NCBI GenBank assembly: GCA_963530295.1
Contig: CAUSCF010000006.1
Span: 15,313-79,312, forward strand
Direction: 5' to 3'
Origin: JABCPE02 sp963530295
GTDB lineage: Bacteria; Bacteroidota; Bacteroidia; Flavobacteriales; Weeksellaceae
DNA: 64,000 nt
The notes beneath the pieces were generated by a model, which searched no databases, had not been told where the DNA came from, and worked only from the letters and a program-made list of their open reading frames with translations. The translations under genes were made by a program, and so were the position numbers. Positions 8,658 to 18,069 of the stretch are shown piece after piece (within the stretch, counting starts at the first letter, position 1; every line of letters starts with the position of its first letter).

Positions 8658-9212
8658 TTATTTCAAAGAATTGATTTTCTCTGTGAGAGCTTCTTTGGAT
8701 GGAAAAGCTCCCATTATTTCTTCTCGTTTTTCTCCTTTTGTAATCAGGGTAAAAGGAATGGCGTCACCTCTCCATGTTTCGAAGTTTTTGCTAAAAAAAT
8801 CTTCGGAAAGGTTTCCAAAATTGAATAAAATTATATTATTCCCTAATCCAGATTTTTCCGCGAAATCAGCAACTTTTGTCCAATTCTGTGGCTCGTCTAA
8901 ATTTATGAAGGTGAATTTTACTTTCTCATTTTTCATTTCCTTTATTTTCTCTTGAAAATGAGGCATTTCATCCATACAAGGTCTGCACCAAGTAGCGAAA
9001 AAGTTGGTAACATAGAGAGTGTCATTTTCCTTAGGCGCAAAAACCTCAGAAATTTGTTCTTGGCTCATTTCTTTGAGCAGGGTAGAGCTTTGAGGTTCTT
9101 GTTTTTCAGTGGTTTCTACGGTTTGGGTTTCTTCTGTTTGGATGTTCGTTTCCTCTTTTTTGTTGCAGCTTACTAAAGCTAAAACTGTTAATGCAGCGAT
9201 GATTTTTTTCAT
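8658..9212 (-). CDS. TlpA-like thioredoxin-fold lipoprotein
   Basis: A 184-residue predicted lipoprotein. The N-terminus MKKIIAALTVLALVSC carries a lipobox with Cys16, then a Thr/Glu-rich linker of about 25 residues. The thioredoxin fold has the active-site motif TWCRPC (Cys76, Cys79) and the cis-proline region DAIPFTLITKG. Family knowledge: such anchored proteins reduce or isomerise disulfides in the periplasm. It lies 15 bases upstream of an FecCD permease gene on the same strand. Whether the two act together, for instance in iron or haem handling, is not shown by the sequence. Confidence 0.85.
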   Translation of the reverse strand: MKKIIAALTVLALVSCNKKEETNIQTEETQTVETTEKQEPQSSTLLKEMSQEQISEVFAPKENDTLYVTNFFATWCRPCMDEMPHFQEKIKEMKNEKVKFTFINLDEPQNWTKVADFAEKSGLGNNIILFNFGNLSEDFFSKNFETWRGDAIPFTLITKGEKREEIMGAFPSKEALTEKINSLK

Positions 9213-9314
9213 TCGAAAAATTATTTTATTAAATTATTATTTGTAATAAATCCCTAAAAATCCAAAACTATCAATTTTTAGCATTCTTATTCATAGATTT
9301 AGAAAAGAATTAAT

Positions 9315-9322
9315 TAAATTTG
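9315..9322 (+). promoter_or_regulatory. -7 promoter box upstream of the SanA/YdcF-like gene
   Basis: TAAATTTG matches TAnnTTTG, about 103 bases before the proposed start. The leader contains a small hairpin TAACTT-GGCA-AAGTTA (9348-9363), which also reads as TAACTTTG on the minus strand, so this box could equally serve the lipoprotein gene on the other strand. Confidence 0.35.
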
Positions 9323-9425
9323 CCTTAGACTTCTTGGGCTAAATTTATAACTTGGCAAAGTTAAATAAAAAAAGAAGTAGCAGCCAAACACAAAAAATTA
9401 AATAAAAGTTAAAAAACGCTATACA

Positions 9426-10037
9426 TTGAGGAGGTTAGGCAATATTTTGAAAATATCTATTGTTATGATAGAAATGATGGTGCTGCTCATGTTCTGGGCG
9501 AATGTATGGGTTTTTCATTTGACCAATGGAAGGACATTCAGCCAAGTGAGCAAGGTGCCTCCTCGGACATGTGCCCTAGTTTTAGGAACTTCTCCAAAGA
9601 TGAAATCTGGTAAGGCAAATCCTTATTTCATCTCTAGAATGAAGGCAGCGGCGACTCTGTATCACCATGGGAGAATTAAAAAAATCATCGTAAGTGGAGA
9701 GAAAAGCCCTTATTATAACGAACCAGAGGCGATGAAGAGTTATTTGGTTGGTTACGAGGGGGTTCCAGAAAATGTGATAACGGAGGATTTTGAAGGATTT
9801 AGTACGCGGGAGAGTATTCTTCGGTGTAAAAATATTTTTAATGAGTCTAATGTGATTATCGTGTCTCAGGGGTATCACAATCTCAGAGCTTTGTTTTTTG
9901 CGAGAAATCATGGGATGAATGCTTTGGGATTTGATGCACGGGATGTTACAAAAAATGAGAGTTTTTACCGAAATCATATGCGGGAAGTTTTGGCGAGAGT
10001 TCAGGCGGCAGTGTATTATTTCTTGAAAATTTCTTAA
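9426..10037 (+). CDS. SanA/ElyC-like DUF218 envelope protein
   Basis: A 203-residue protein with one N-terminal membrane segment (about 9-32, VMIEMMVLLMFWANVWVFHL) and a DUF218/YdcF domain. Family signatures: ALVLGTSPKMKSGKANPYF, RMKAAATLYHHGRIKKIIVS, YNEPEAMKSYLVGYEGVP, TEDFEGFSTRESILRCKNIF and IIVSQGYHNLRALFFARNHG. Family knowledge: SanA and ElyC affect envelope permeability and peptidoglycan or lipid-carrier metabolism; the biochemical activity is unclear. The only plausible starts are a TTG at 9426, used here because GAGG precedes the frame, or the internal ATG of MIEMMV, which would cut the front of the membrane helix. Confidence 0.8.
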   Translation: MRRLGNILKISIVMIEMMVLLMFWANVWVFHLTNGRTFSQVSKVPPRTCALVLGTSPKMKSGKANPYFISRMKAAATLYHHGRIKKIIVSGEKSPYYNEPEAMKSYLVGYEGVPENVITEDFEGFSTRESILRCKNIFNESNVIIVSQGYHNLRALFFARNHGMNALGFDARDVTKNESFYRNHMREVLARVQAAVYYFLKIS

Positions 10038-10042
10038 ATTTG
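10035..10042 (+). promoter_or_regulatory. -7 promoter box of the UMF1 transporter gene
   Basis: TAAATTTG, beginning directly at the stop codon of the upstream gene and 55 bases before the transporter ATG. Matches TAnnTTTG; no -33 TTG at the right distance. Confidence 0.4.
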
Positions 10043-10097
10043 CCCATTACCTAAGAATTTAGATCCAAAAAGGAGCTGATTCTTAAATGATAAAATA

Positions 10098-11615
10098 ATG
10101 AAACAGATAAAAAATAACCCTAAAATAATGCGTGCATGGGCGGTGTATGACTGGGCGAACTCGGTTTATTCCCTAGTGATTACATCTACCATTTTTCCTA
10201 TTTACTATTCTATTCTGACGACAGCTTATGAGAAGAATGAATTTGTGCAGGAAACAGGAAGATGGATAAAAGTGCCTGTGCGAAATATGATTTCGTTTTT
10301 TGGAAAGCAGTACGAGCCAGATGCGGTCTATGGATATTCTCTGACATTATCATTTTTCATAGTGGTTATCCTTACGCCTATTTTGTCTTCTTTGGCGGAT
10401 ATTATTGGAAATAAAAAATCTTTTTTACAGTTTTTCTGTTACCTTGGTGCTACATCTTGTATGGGATTGGCGCTTTTTGTGAATATGAAAACGGTGTATT
10501 TAGGTTTGCTTTTTAGTGTTACTGCGAGTATTGGTTTCTGGGGGAGTTTGGTTTTTTATAATTCATTTTTGCCCGATATTGCCACGAAAGACAGACAAGA
10601 TGCATTGTCTGCGAAGGGCTATGTGTATGGATATATAGGCTCTGTGGTGCTGGTAATTATCTGCTTGATACTCATACAGGTAGTGGCGCGAGATGCTAAA
10701 CAGGCACTGCTTTACACAAGGGTAAGTTTCTTATTGACAGGGGCTTGGTGGTTTGGTTTTTCACAATATACATTTAAACACCTCCCGAAATTTGGTGAGG
10801 TTAAAGACCAGCTGCCAAAGGATTTGGTTTTGTTGAATTTTAAAAATATTTTTAAATCTCACGAAGAACATGGAGGATGGTTTCAGGTAGTAAAAGGTAA
10901 TATCAAATTCTACATAGAAATAGTAAAAGAGAGTTTCAGAGAACTTTATAAAATAGGGAAAGAACTCTTTAAAACACCGAATCTAAAGTATTTCTTGTCA
11001 AGTTTCTTTTTCTATAGTGTAGGAATGCAGACGATTTTCCTAATGGCAACTTTATTTGGGAAAAGTGAAATAAACTTAGAAGAAGGAAAACTGATAGCTA
11101 CTCTTTTAATCATTCAAATAGAAGCAATTATCGGAGCGGTTATATTTTCAAGGTTGTCTAAAAAAATAGGAAATAAAAATGTAATCAGTATCACGGTTTT
11201 TCTTTGGATAGTGGTCTGTGTGTGGGCATATGTTCTGAATAAAGCCAATCCGAATGTAGAATATCATTTCTATGCCGTTGCAGGTTTGGTGGGACTTGTG
11301 ATGGGAGGGTTACAGGCGATGTCTCGTTCTACATATAGTAGACTTTTGCCAGAGAATAGTATGGATAATACTACATTTTTTAGTTTTTATGATGTATTAG
11401 AAAAAATAGCCATAATGATGGGAACGCTCATATTTTCGTTTATTATCGATAAATATGATGTGATAAAGAACTGCTTTGCCCAAGTGGATATAGTATTGCC
11501 ATCGGCGGCAGGAATGCGTTTTGCAGCTTTCTTCATGGGTGTGTTTTTCCTATTAGGTTTGATTTTGATAAGATTCGTTAAAATTAAGGTAATGGGCGAT
11601 AAGGAAGTTTTGTAA
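10098..11615 (+). CDS. UMF1-family MFS transporter (Atg22-like)
   Basis: A 505-residue inner-membrane protein with about twelve hydrophobic segments. The opening MRAWAVYDWANSVYSLVIT is the signature of the UMF1 family (PF11700). A long cytoplasmic stretch (about 235-290) sits between the two six-helix halves. GLVMGGLQAMSRSTYSRLLP is the conserved motif of the second half. Substrates of bacterial members are unknown; the yeast relative Atg22 exports amino acids from the vacuole. It lies directly upstream of the polysaccharide locus with a 44-base gap, but this family is also common outside such loci. Confidence 0.85.
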   Translation: MKQIKNNPKIMRAWAVYDWANSVYSLVITSTIFPIYYSILTTAYEKNEFVQETGRWIKVPVRNMISFFGKQYEPDAVYGYSLTLSFFIVVILTPILSSLADIIGNKKSFLQFFCYLGATSCMGLALFVNMKTVYLGLLFSVTASIGFWGSLVFYNSFLPDIATKDRQDALSAKGYVYGYIGSVVLVIICLILIQVVARDAKQALLYTRVSFLLTGAWWFGFSQYTFKHLPKFGEVKDQLPKDLVLLNFKNIFKSHEEHGGWFQVVKGNIKFYIEIVKESFRELYKIGKELFKTPNLKYFLSSFFFYSVGMQTIFLMATLFGKSEINLEEGKLIATLLIIQIEAIIGAVIFSRLSKKIGNKNVISITVFLWIVVCVWAYVLNKANPNVEYHFYAVAGLVGLVMGGLQAMSRSTYSRLLPENSMDNTTFFSFYDVLEKIAIMMGTLIFSFIIDKYDVIKNCFAQVDIVLPSAAGMRFAAFFMGVFFLLGLILIRFVKIKVMGDKEVL

Positions 11616-11659
11616 CAGCCTTAAAATAGAGTTTCTACTTTATAAAAAGAGATAAACTA

Positions 11660-13576
11660 ATGAAAAAAACTTTATCCAAAATAATTAATAAAATATATGA
11701 TGGGGATAATAATATAGATATATCTGAAATGAGATACCTTCCTAGGTGGGGTGTTTTATTTATAGATGTATGTATTTTGCTGTTTTCATTGTTAATTATA
11801 GAACAGATAGGTGTCTATTTTATAGGGACAATGGATTTTTATAAAAAATGTTCTCTCATTGTAGGGGTGAATGTATTTTTTATGATTATTTTCCGTACTT
11901 ATTCAGGTATTGTCAGGCATTCTACTTTTATAGACCTTTCTAAAATATTTCTATCCATAGTATATACCATATTTGTTTTGGTTATTCTTAATGTAGTGGT
12001 GTATTGGAGGATGGATTACAAACTGTTCAAGACTTCGTTGTTGCTTGTTTATGCGGGAGTTTCCTTTGTGTTATTATTTATTTATCGCCTTTTTGTAAAG
12101 GAATTTTTTAATTTCGTAAGAGAATACAGAAAGAATTTCCAGAAGAAAAGAATTTTGGTTTTAGGGATAGATGAGGTTTCTGTTTCTTTGGCAAAAATAA
12201 TAGCGGACAACTCTTCTGTTCCGTATCATTTGGTAGGTTTTATTACGGAAAGAACGGATTCTAAACAAGCGAGTTTGCTCAATAGAAAAATTTATACTAA
12301 GCATGATATAGAGGAATATCAGAAAACACTTGATATAGACGGCGTTCTTATCAACCGAAATGGGCTGACCAAGGAAGCGATGCAGGAATGGGTAAATTTT
12401 TTCTTGGAGAAAGGTATCCAGATGTATAAAGCGCCTGTTTTAGAGGAGATAAAAGAAGGAGGAGACTATTTCAAAATACAAAATATTCAGATAGAAGACT
12501 TGCTCAATAGAAAGCCTATCAGTATAGAAAATGAGGAAGTCAAAAGCAGACATTATAACAAAAATGTTCTGATAACGGGAGGCGCAGGCTCTATCGGAAG
12601 TGAAATCGTAAGGCAGGTAGCAATGTCAGACCCTGCTTTGGTGGTTGTTTTAGACCAAGCAGAAACACCGCTATATGCCATAGAATTAGAATTAAAGGAA
12701 AGTTTTCCGAATGTTAATTTTAAATTTGTTTTAGCGGATATTTCTAATATCAATAGGCTCGAAAGCGTATTTGAAGAATATAAATTTTCTGTGGTCTATC
12801 ATGCTGCTGCCTATAAGCATGTTCCATTGGTAGAGGAAAATCCACATGAGGGAGTTTTGGTGAATATTCAAGGAAGTAAAAACTTGGCTCTTCTTGCAAG
12901 TAAATACAAAGTAGATACCTTTGTGATGGTCTCTACGGACAAGGCGGTAAATCCTACCAATGTAATGGGAGCCTCCAAGAGAGCAGCCGAATTGTTCGTT
13001 CAAGCGCTTCAAAATCAACCAGGGAATACGACTAAGTTTGTGACCACCCGTTTTGGGAATGTTTTGGGGTCTAATGGTTCGGTCATTCCATATTTCAAAA
13101 AACAGATAGAAAAAGGCGGGCCGATTACGATTACCCATCCAGATATTGTGAGGTATTTTATGACTATTCCAGAGGCGTGTGAACTGGTTCTTCAGGCTGG
13201 AACTATGGGCGTGGGAGGAGAGATTTTTGTCTTCGATATGGGAGAGCCTGTGAAAATAGTGGACTTGGCGGAAAGAATGATAAGATTGTCTGGTTTTGAG
13301 CCAAATATAGACATTAAAATAGTATATACAGGGCTTCGTCCAGGGGAAAAACTTTATGAAGAACTGCTCAGTGATGGAACGAAAACACTGCCGACACATC
13401 ACGAGAAAATAATGATTTCCAAGGATGAAACCATGGAATTTGAAAAAATAAACACATTGACCCAGAAAATATACGATCTTGCCAAAGAGAGTAATAAGAT
13501 AGAAGTGGTTAGAACTTTGAAGGAAATAGTGAAAGAATTTAAGAGTAATAATTCTGTTTACCAGCAGTTAGATTAG
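11660..13576 (+). CDS. pglF: Membrane-bound nucleotide-sugar 4,6-dehydratase (PglF/WbpM/CapD type)
   Basis: A 638-residue protein with four N-terminal hydrophobic segments (about 25-155), a middle CoA-binding-like domain (RILVLGIDEVSVSLAKII), and a C-terminal SDR dehydratase from about residue 295. The NAD motif ITGGAGSIGSEIVRQ is followed by YHAAAYKHVPLVEENP, and then VSTDKAVNPTNVMGASKRA, in which the usual catalytic Tyr is replaced by Met as in PglF and WbpM. RPGEKLYEELL near the end is also typical. Family knowledge: conversion of UDP-GlcNAc to the 4-keto-6-deoxy sugar, the first step to bacillosamine-type sugars. It opens the polysaccharide locus; its partners are the PglE-like aminotransferase and the formyltransferase 13 kb downstream. 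Confidence 0.88.
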   Translation: MKKTLSKIINKIYDGDNNIDISEMRYLPRWGVLFIDVCILLFSLLIIEQIGVYFIGTMDFYKKCSLIVGVNVFFMIIFRTYSGIVRHSTFIDLSKIFLSIVYTIFVLVILNVVVYWRMDYKLFKTSLLLVYAGVSFVLLFIYRLFVKEFFNFVREYRKNFQKKRILVLGIDEVSVSLAKIIADNSSVPYHLVGFITERTDSKQASLLNRKIYTKHDIEEYQKTLDIDGVLINRNGLTKEAMQEWVNFFLEKGIQMYKAPVLEEIKEGGDYFKIQNIQIEDLLNRKPISIENEEVKSRHYNKNVLITGGAGSIGSEIVRQVAMSDPALVVVLDQAETPLYAIELELKESFPNVNFKFVLADISNINRLESVFEEYKFSVVYHAAAYKHVPLVEENPHEGVLVNIQGSKNLALLASKYKVDTFVMVSTDKAVNPTNVMGASKRAAELFVQALQNQPGNTTKFVTTRFGNVLGSNGSVIPYFKKQIEKGGPITITHPDIVRYFMTIPEACELVLQAGTMGVGGEIFVFDMGEPVKIVDLAERMIRLSGFEPNIDIKIVYTGLRPGEKLYEELLSDGTKTLPTHHEKIMISKDETMEFEKINTLTQKIYDLAKESNKIEVVRTLKEIVKEFKSNNSVYQQLD

Positions 13577-13598
13577 CCCTAATTCTGAAAAAAAAGGA

Positions 13599-13606
13599 TA
13601 TATTTG
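13599..13606 (+). promoter_or_regulatory. -7 promoter box upstream of wza
   Basis: TATATTTG matches TAnnTTTG, 20 bases before the wza ATG, in the 49-base gap after the dehydratase gene. It suggests that the export genes can be transcribed separately. Confidence 0.5.
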
Positions 13607-13625
13607 CAATAATTATAAATGAGCA

Positions 13626-14435
13626 ATGATGAAAATAAAAATATTTTTAATAATAACAGCACTTTTGGCTTTGACCTCTTGTAAAAATCAAAAAGAAATA
13701 GCCTATATGCAGAATATAGAGCAGATAGCAAAAGAGGCATCTCAGAAAAATGTGCAATCCACTATACAACCTAACGATCAGCTTTTGATATATGTGACTG
13801 CAAAGGATATGAGCATCACAGCGCCATTCAACCAAGGTGTAGCGACTGATATCAATAAATCACAAGTTAATTATTCCCAGCCTAATACTAACCTTCCAGC
13901 ATCTGGACAGACCTCTGTATCAGGTGTTACTTATACCGTTTATTCAGATGGATTTATAGAATTTCCTGTTTTGGGTAGAATAAGCACTACTGGAAAAACA
14001 GTGGAGGCTTTGAAAGATGAACTGACCAAGAAATTGAGAAAATATATCATAGACCCTACAGTAAGTGTTCGTTATGCTAATTATCGTGTAACGGTGCTTG
14101 GGGAAGTAAATAAACCAGGGGAATATCTTATTCCAGATGGGAAAACTACCTTGCTTGGAGCTTTGGGGCTTGCAGGGGATTTGACTATTTATGGGAAAAG
14201 AGATAATATTTTAGTAGTAAGAGAGCAGGATGGAGTAAGAACACAGGCCTATATCAACCTTACAGATGCTAATTTTATCAATTCTCCTTATTACCACTTG
14301 AAACAAAACGATGTGGTCTATGTAACTCCTAATAATGCCAAGAAAAATTCTGCTTCTTTTGGTCCTCAGACTACGATTTACATATCGGTGGCGTCTATCA
14401 TTGTGACAATTTTGGCATTGATTATTAAAAAATAA
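13626..14435 (+). CDS. wza: Polysaccharide export lipoprotein (Wza family, SLBB)
   Basis: A 269-residue outer-membrane polysaccharide export protein. The signal peptide ends in a lipobox (LLALTSC, Cys19). The Poly_export domain spans about 45-135 (IQPNDQLLIYVTAKDMSI, YSDGFIEFPVLGRI), followed by an SLBB domain (YRVTVLGEVNKPGEYLIPDG, 155-230). A C-terminal hydrophobic helix (TTIYISVASIIVTILALIIK) resembles the membrane-crossing helix of Wza. Family knowledge: it forms the octameric outer-membrane channel for capsule or exopolysaccharide. It precedes the Wzc kinase by 9 bases. Shorter than E. coli Wza, as usual in Bacteroidota. Confidence 0.9.
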   Translation: MMKIKIFLIITALLALTSCKNQKEIAYMQNIEQIAKEASQKNVQSTIQPNDQLLIYVTAKDMSITAPFNQGVATDINKSQVNYSQPNTNLPASGQTSVSGVTYTVYSDGFIEFPVLGRISTTGKTVEALKDELTKKLRKYIIDPTVSVRYANYRVTVLGEVNKPGEYLIPDGKTTLLGALGLAGDLTIYGKRDNILVVREQDGVRTQAYINLTDANFINSPYYHLKQNDVVYVTPNNAKKNSASFGPQTTIYISVASIIVTILALIIKK

Positions 14436-14444
14436 ACATCAAAA

Positions 14445-16853
14445 ATGAATAATAAAAATTCATCAAAATATCCCAATACAGACAAGCATCAAGTAGATGT
14501 TTTAGAACTGATAAAGCCATATACACAGAGTTGGAAATGGTTTGTAGTCTCTGCATTCCTTGCTTTAGTATTGGCATTGTTATACCTTAGGACAGAAACC
14601 TATGTTTATCAGGTGCAATCTTCTGTATTGGTAAAAGAAGCCAAAAATACATCAAGTTCCAGCACAGAAGCAGATTTGCTTATGGATTTATCAAAGCTGG
14701 GAGGAATGAGTTCTAATAGTATAGATAATGAGATAGAAATTTTTAAATCCAAAAAACTGATGAATGCCGTTGTGGAAAGCAAAAATCTGCAAGTGGCAAT
14801 TTATTCCAGTGACAATCTTAAGAGTAAAGAGCTTTATGGGGATACGGCTCCATTTTTTGTAAATGTAGTTAATGAAAAAAAGAATGCAGTATTTCCTCAG
14901 GAGAATGTAAAAATAGAGATAAATGGCGATAAGATTACATTGTCTTCCAGTGAGTTAGATAATGAAATTACAGGAAGATTTAACAAGTTGATAAGCCTTC
15001 CGTATGCCAATATCATTATTACTAAAAATAAAGATTTTGACTCTGTAAAAGCGGGTACTTTGGGAGAATTGTCCCTTTCTATCTTGTCAAAAGAAGCTCG
15101 TGTAGTTCAGCTGCAAAAAATGCTGAATGTGGGTCTGCTTAACAAGGATGCGACGATAGTAGGTCTGTCCATGAACTATCCTAATGTGGATAAAGCCAAA
15201 GACATCATCGATAATCTAGTGGTGGCCTACAACCAAGATGCAATCAGTGATAAAAACTCTCAGTCAAAAGAAACGATGAAGTTCATCGAAGGGCGTATTG
15301 AGGTGATATCTAGTGAGTTGCAAAGTGTTGAAAATGAGAAGGAAAGGTTTAAGGAAAAAAACCAACTGACAGACATAGGAGTAGAAGCCAAACTTAATTT
15401 GGAAACTAGTGCCCAGTCCAGAGCTAAACAGCTTGATATAGATGCCGAAGCACAGATGGTGGATGGTATGATAGGCTATCTCAATAATAAGGGAGCATAT
15501 CAAGTGCTGCCATCAGCAGTAGGACTTACAGACCCTACAGCGTCTGCGGGGATAGAATCTTATAACCGTTTGGTTTTAGAAAGAGACAGGTTGTTAGCAT
15601 CTGCTACGGAAAACCACCCAGCGGTAGTTAATGTATCTCAGCAGCTTAATGAACTGAAAGGTTCCATTATGCAGAGTTTGCAAAAAACTAAAACGAACTT
15701 GAAAATAGCAAGTTCTGAGTTACAAATGGAGCAAAACCGAGCAAACGGGAAAATTTCTAAGTTGCCAAACATAGAAAAATTATTCAGAAATATAGAAAGA
15801 CAACAGCAGATTAAAGAGCAGTTGTATCTATTATTACTACAAAAAAGAGAAGAATCAGCCATTTCATTAGCCATCACAGGTGATAAAGCAAGAGTGATAG
15901 ATGAGGCCTATTCTTCTGATGTGCCAGTGTCTCCTAAAAAACCGATAATATTGATGGGAGCGCTGCTTTTAGGATTGATAATTCCGTTTGCTTTTATTTA
16001 CATAAAAGAGCTTTTGAACATCAAGATAAAGACAAAACAAGATGTAGAGAGACTTTCTTCTACACCTGTTTTAGCGGAGTTGCCGAAAGTGGAAAAAGGC
16101 CAGTCCGAGCTTGTGGGAACGAACGATTCTTCCCTGATTGCGGAAGCCTTCCGATTATTGGTTACCAATATGAACTTTATTCTTCCTAAAAAGGACGAAG
16201 GAAAGGTGGTTTTTGTGACCTCTACAGTGAATGGAGAAGGGAAAACCTTTACTTCTGTTAATTTAGCTCAGACATTGTCCACGCCTAGAAAGAGAGTGAT
16301 TTTGATAGGTTCAGATATTAGAAATCCACAGCTCCAAAGGTATAATAATAAAGCAAGAAAAGGTGTTGCAGGACTTACAGAGTTCCTATATAATGATGAA
16401 ACTACTATAGAAAGTATCATACATAAATATGCTTCTGATTCATATTTAGATGTGATTTATTCAGGAAGTATTCCACCAAATCCAGCTGACCTTCTAACGA
16501 ACGGAAGATATGAACTTCTACTGAGTGAGTTGAAAAAGAGATATGACTATATTGTCATAGATACAGCACCATTGATGCTTGTGACAGATACGCTATTACT
16601 AGCTAATCTAGCAGATGCTACGATCTATATCATGCGTTCTGAATATTCAGAAAAAGCATTGATAGACTTTGCAAATAAGAACATCAGAGAAGGAAAAATC
16701 AAAAATGTAGGATTCGTTCTTAATGATGTGGAGAAGAGCAATTTTGGGTATAGAAACAAGTATGGCTATGGCTATTATACCGAAGGAAAAACTTGGTTTG
16801 ACAGACTTAAAAATAAAATAAAGCATATCATCAGTAGAAGCAGAAGGTGGTAA
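14445..16853 (+). CDS. wzc: Polysaccharide co-polymerase / BY-kinase (Wzc)
   Basis: An 802-residue inner-membrane protein. A Wzz domain with two membrane segments (about 30-50 and 503-525) brackets a periplasmic coiled-coil region. The cytoplasmic kinase has Walker A TSTVNGEGKTFTSVNLA (about 591-605), Walker A' ILIGSDIRNPQL and Walker B YIVIDTAPLMLVTD (about 700). A tyrosine-rich tail near 768-777 (GYRNKYGYGYY) is the expected autophosphorylation cluster. Family knowledge: it controls chain length and export with Wza and Wzy by cycles of tyrosine phosphorylation. No matching phosphatase (Wzb or PHP type) is in the window. Confidence 0.93.
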   Translation: MNNKNSSKYPNTDKHQVDVLELIKPYTQSWKWFVVSAFLALVLALLYLRTETYVYQVQSSVLVKEAKNTSSSSTEADLLMDLSKLGGMSSNSIDNEIEIFKSKKLMNAVVESKNLQVAIYSSDNLKSKELYGDTAPFFVNVVNEKKNAVFPQENVKIEINGDKITLSSSELDNEITGRFNKLISLPYANIIITKNKDFDSVKAGTLGELSLSILSKEARVVQLQKMLNVGLLNKDATIVGLSMNYPNVDKAKDIIDNLVVAYNQDAISDKNSQSKETMKFIEGRIEVISSELQSVENEKERFKEKNQLTDIGVEAKLNLETSAQSRAKQLDIDAEAQMVDGMIGYLNNKGAYQVLPSAVGLTDPTASAGIESYNRLVLERDRLLASATENHPAVVNVSQQLNELKGSIMQSLQKTKTNLKIASSELQMEQNRANGKISKLPNIEKLFRNIERQQQIKEQLYLLLLQKREESAISLAITGDKARVIDEAYSSDVPVSPKKPIILMGALLLGLIIPFAFIYIKELLNIKIKTKQDVERLSSTPVLAELPKVEKGQSELVGTNDSSLIAEAFRLLVTNMNFILPKKDEGKVVFVTSTVNGEGKTFTSVNLAQTLSTPRKRVILIGSDIRNPQLQRYNNKARKGVAGLTEFLYNDETTIESIIHKYASDSYLDVIYSGSIPPNPADLLTNGRYELLLSELKKRYDYIVIDTAPLMLVTDTLLLANLADATIYIMRSEYSEKALIDFANKNIREGKIKNVGFVLNDVEKSNFGYRNKYGYGYYTEGKTWFDRLKNKIKHIISRSRRW

Positions 16854-16866
16854 CAAATGACAACTC

Positions 16867-18069
16867 ATGTATCGGCATGCAATAACGATAATAGATAAGT
16901 ATAAACAATATTTCCCTGTAATAGTCAAATTATTAGGGTCGGGATTACTTACTTCATTGGGATTTGTGCTGCTGTCTTCAGGTAAATTTGATTATATATC
17001 TAATGAGCTGTCCGTCAAGATATTGCTTTTTATTCAGTTTCAAATAATAGGAATTACGATTTCCAAATATGGGCTGGATAGTTTGGTTTTTGCAAAGATG
17101 ATAGGAGATACCAATAGTGTGTATGACCCGTTGGAATACATAAAAAAAAAGGGAATTCTATTATCCATTCTGTGTGCAGGTGTTTATGCTGTAATGTATG
17201 ATTATACCTATGCGTTAGTTATTTTCTGTACAATAGTATTTGATGTTTATAGTGTAGTGGCTATTGTCCAGATGAATGTAATGAAACACTATAACTACGC
17301 ACTTTTTGCCAATATAGCAGCATATCCTCTTTTTTTTGGAGTTCTTCTTGTCAGTTCGCTTTTCTTTGAATACAGCTATGGGCAAATGATAGCACTATAT
17401 GTGGCGTGTATTTTTCTAAGGTTTTTGCTCTCGTGGATTTTCATCATGAAAAAGAAGAAAACAGAGAATATAGAACTGATGAAGCTGGAAGTCCCGTTTA
17501 GTTTAGGAATTCAGCAGATTTTGAATTTTAGTTTGTTTAAAATAGACCAAATCATCATTTCACTTGGAGCTGTTTTATTGGTGTTTTTTGGGATTGCAGG
17601 GCAGGATATTCAGCAAATTTTGTTTTTATCCAAATTCCCAGAGTTGGTTTCAGGAGTCTTGGTTTCGTTGTCGTTTTTGTATGGACCGTATTTGATTATA
17701 GAAAGCAGAGAAGGACTGATAGCGGTTTTGGATAAATACAAATGGATTTTGGTGCTCTATGGAGTGGGAATGTCTGTTGCTCTCTGTGTTTATATGCTGA
17801 TTTGGAGTGGCGAAACGGATTTGGATATAGTTTATGTTATTTCTTACCTTATAGTTTCTGTATTGGCTGTTTTTGTGAATATGGTTACATTGGGGTATTT
17901 AAAGAAAAACGAAGTAAATATATTGGTTAAAAATCTAGTGATTAGCAGTGGTATAGGAATTGTTTTTTTACTGATGATTCCTTTTTTAGGGATGGGGAGA
18001 TATATGGTTTGTAGTGTTCCTATACAGATGCTGGTTTTCTTGATTTTAAGATTACAAAATAAAAAATGA
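16867..18069 (+). CDS. wzx: Putative Wzx-type oligosaccharide flippase
   Basis: A 400-residue polytopic membrane protein with about eleven to twelve hydrophobic segments, only 13 bases after wzc. It has no strong sequence motif; assignment as a polysaccharide flippase (MOP superfamily) rests on size, helix pattern, the charged N-terminal region followed by LLGSGLLTSLGFVLLSSGKF, and position between the co-polymerase and the polymerase-like gene. Family knowledge: it turns undecaprenyl-linked repeat units to the periplasmic face. The end overlaps the next gene by ATGA, so translation is probably coupled. Confidence 0.65.
   Translation: MYRHAITIIDKYKQYFPVIVKLLGSGLLTSLGFVLLSSGKFDYISNELSVKILLFIQFQIIGITISKYGLDSLVFAKMIGDTNSVYDPLEYIKKKGILLSILCAGVYAVMYDYTYALVIFCTIVFDVYSVVAIVQMNVMKHYNYALFANIAAYPLFFGVLLVSSLFFEYSYGQMIALYVACIFLRFLLSWIFIMKKKKTENIELMKLEVPFSLGIQQILNFSLFKIDQIIISLGAVLLVFFGIAGQDIQQILFLSKFPELVSGVLVSLSFLYGPYLIIESREGLIAVLDKYKWILVLYGVGMSVALCVYMLIWSGETDLDIVYVISYLIVSVLAVFVNMVTLGYLKKNEVNILVKNLVISSGIGIVFLLMIPFLGMGRYMVCSVPIQMLVFLILRLQNKK

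Noticed and set aside
12731..13402. Minus-strand ORF of 223 codons inside the PglF-type gene
   Set aside because: It lies wholly opposite a well-supported gene, has no recognisable domain or promoter, and its composition is that of a reverse reading.
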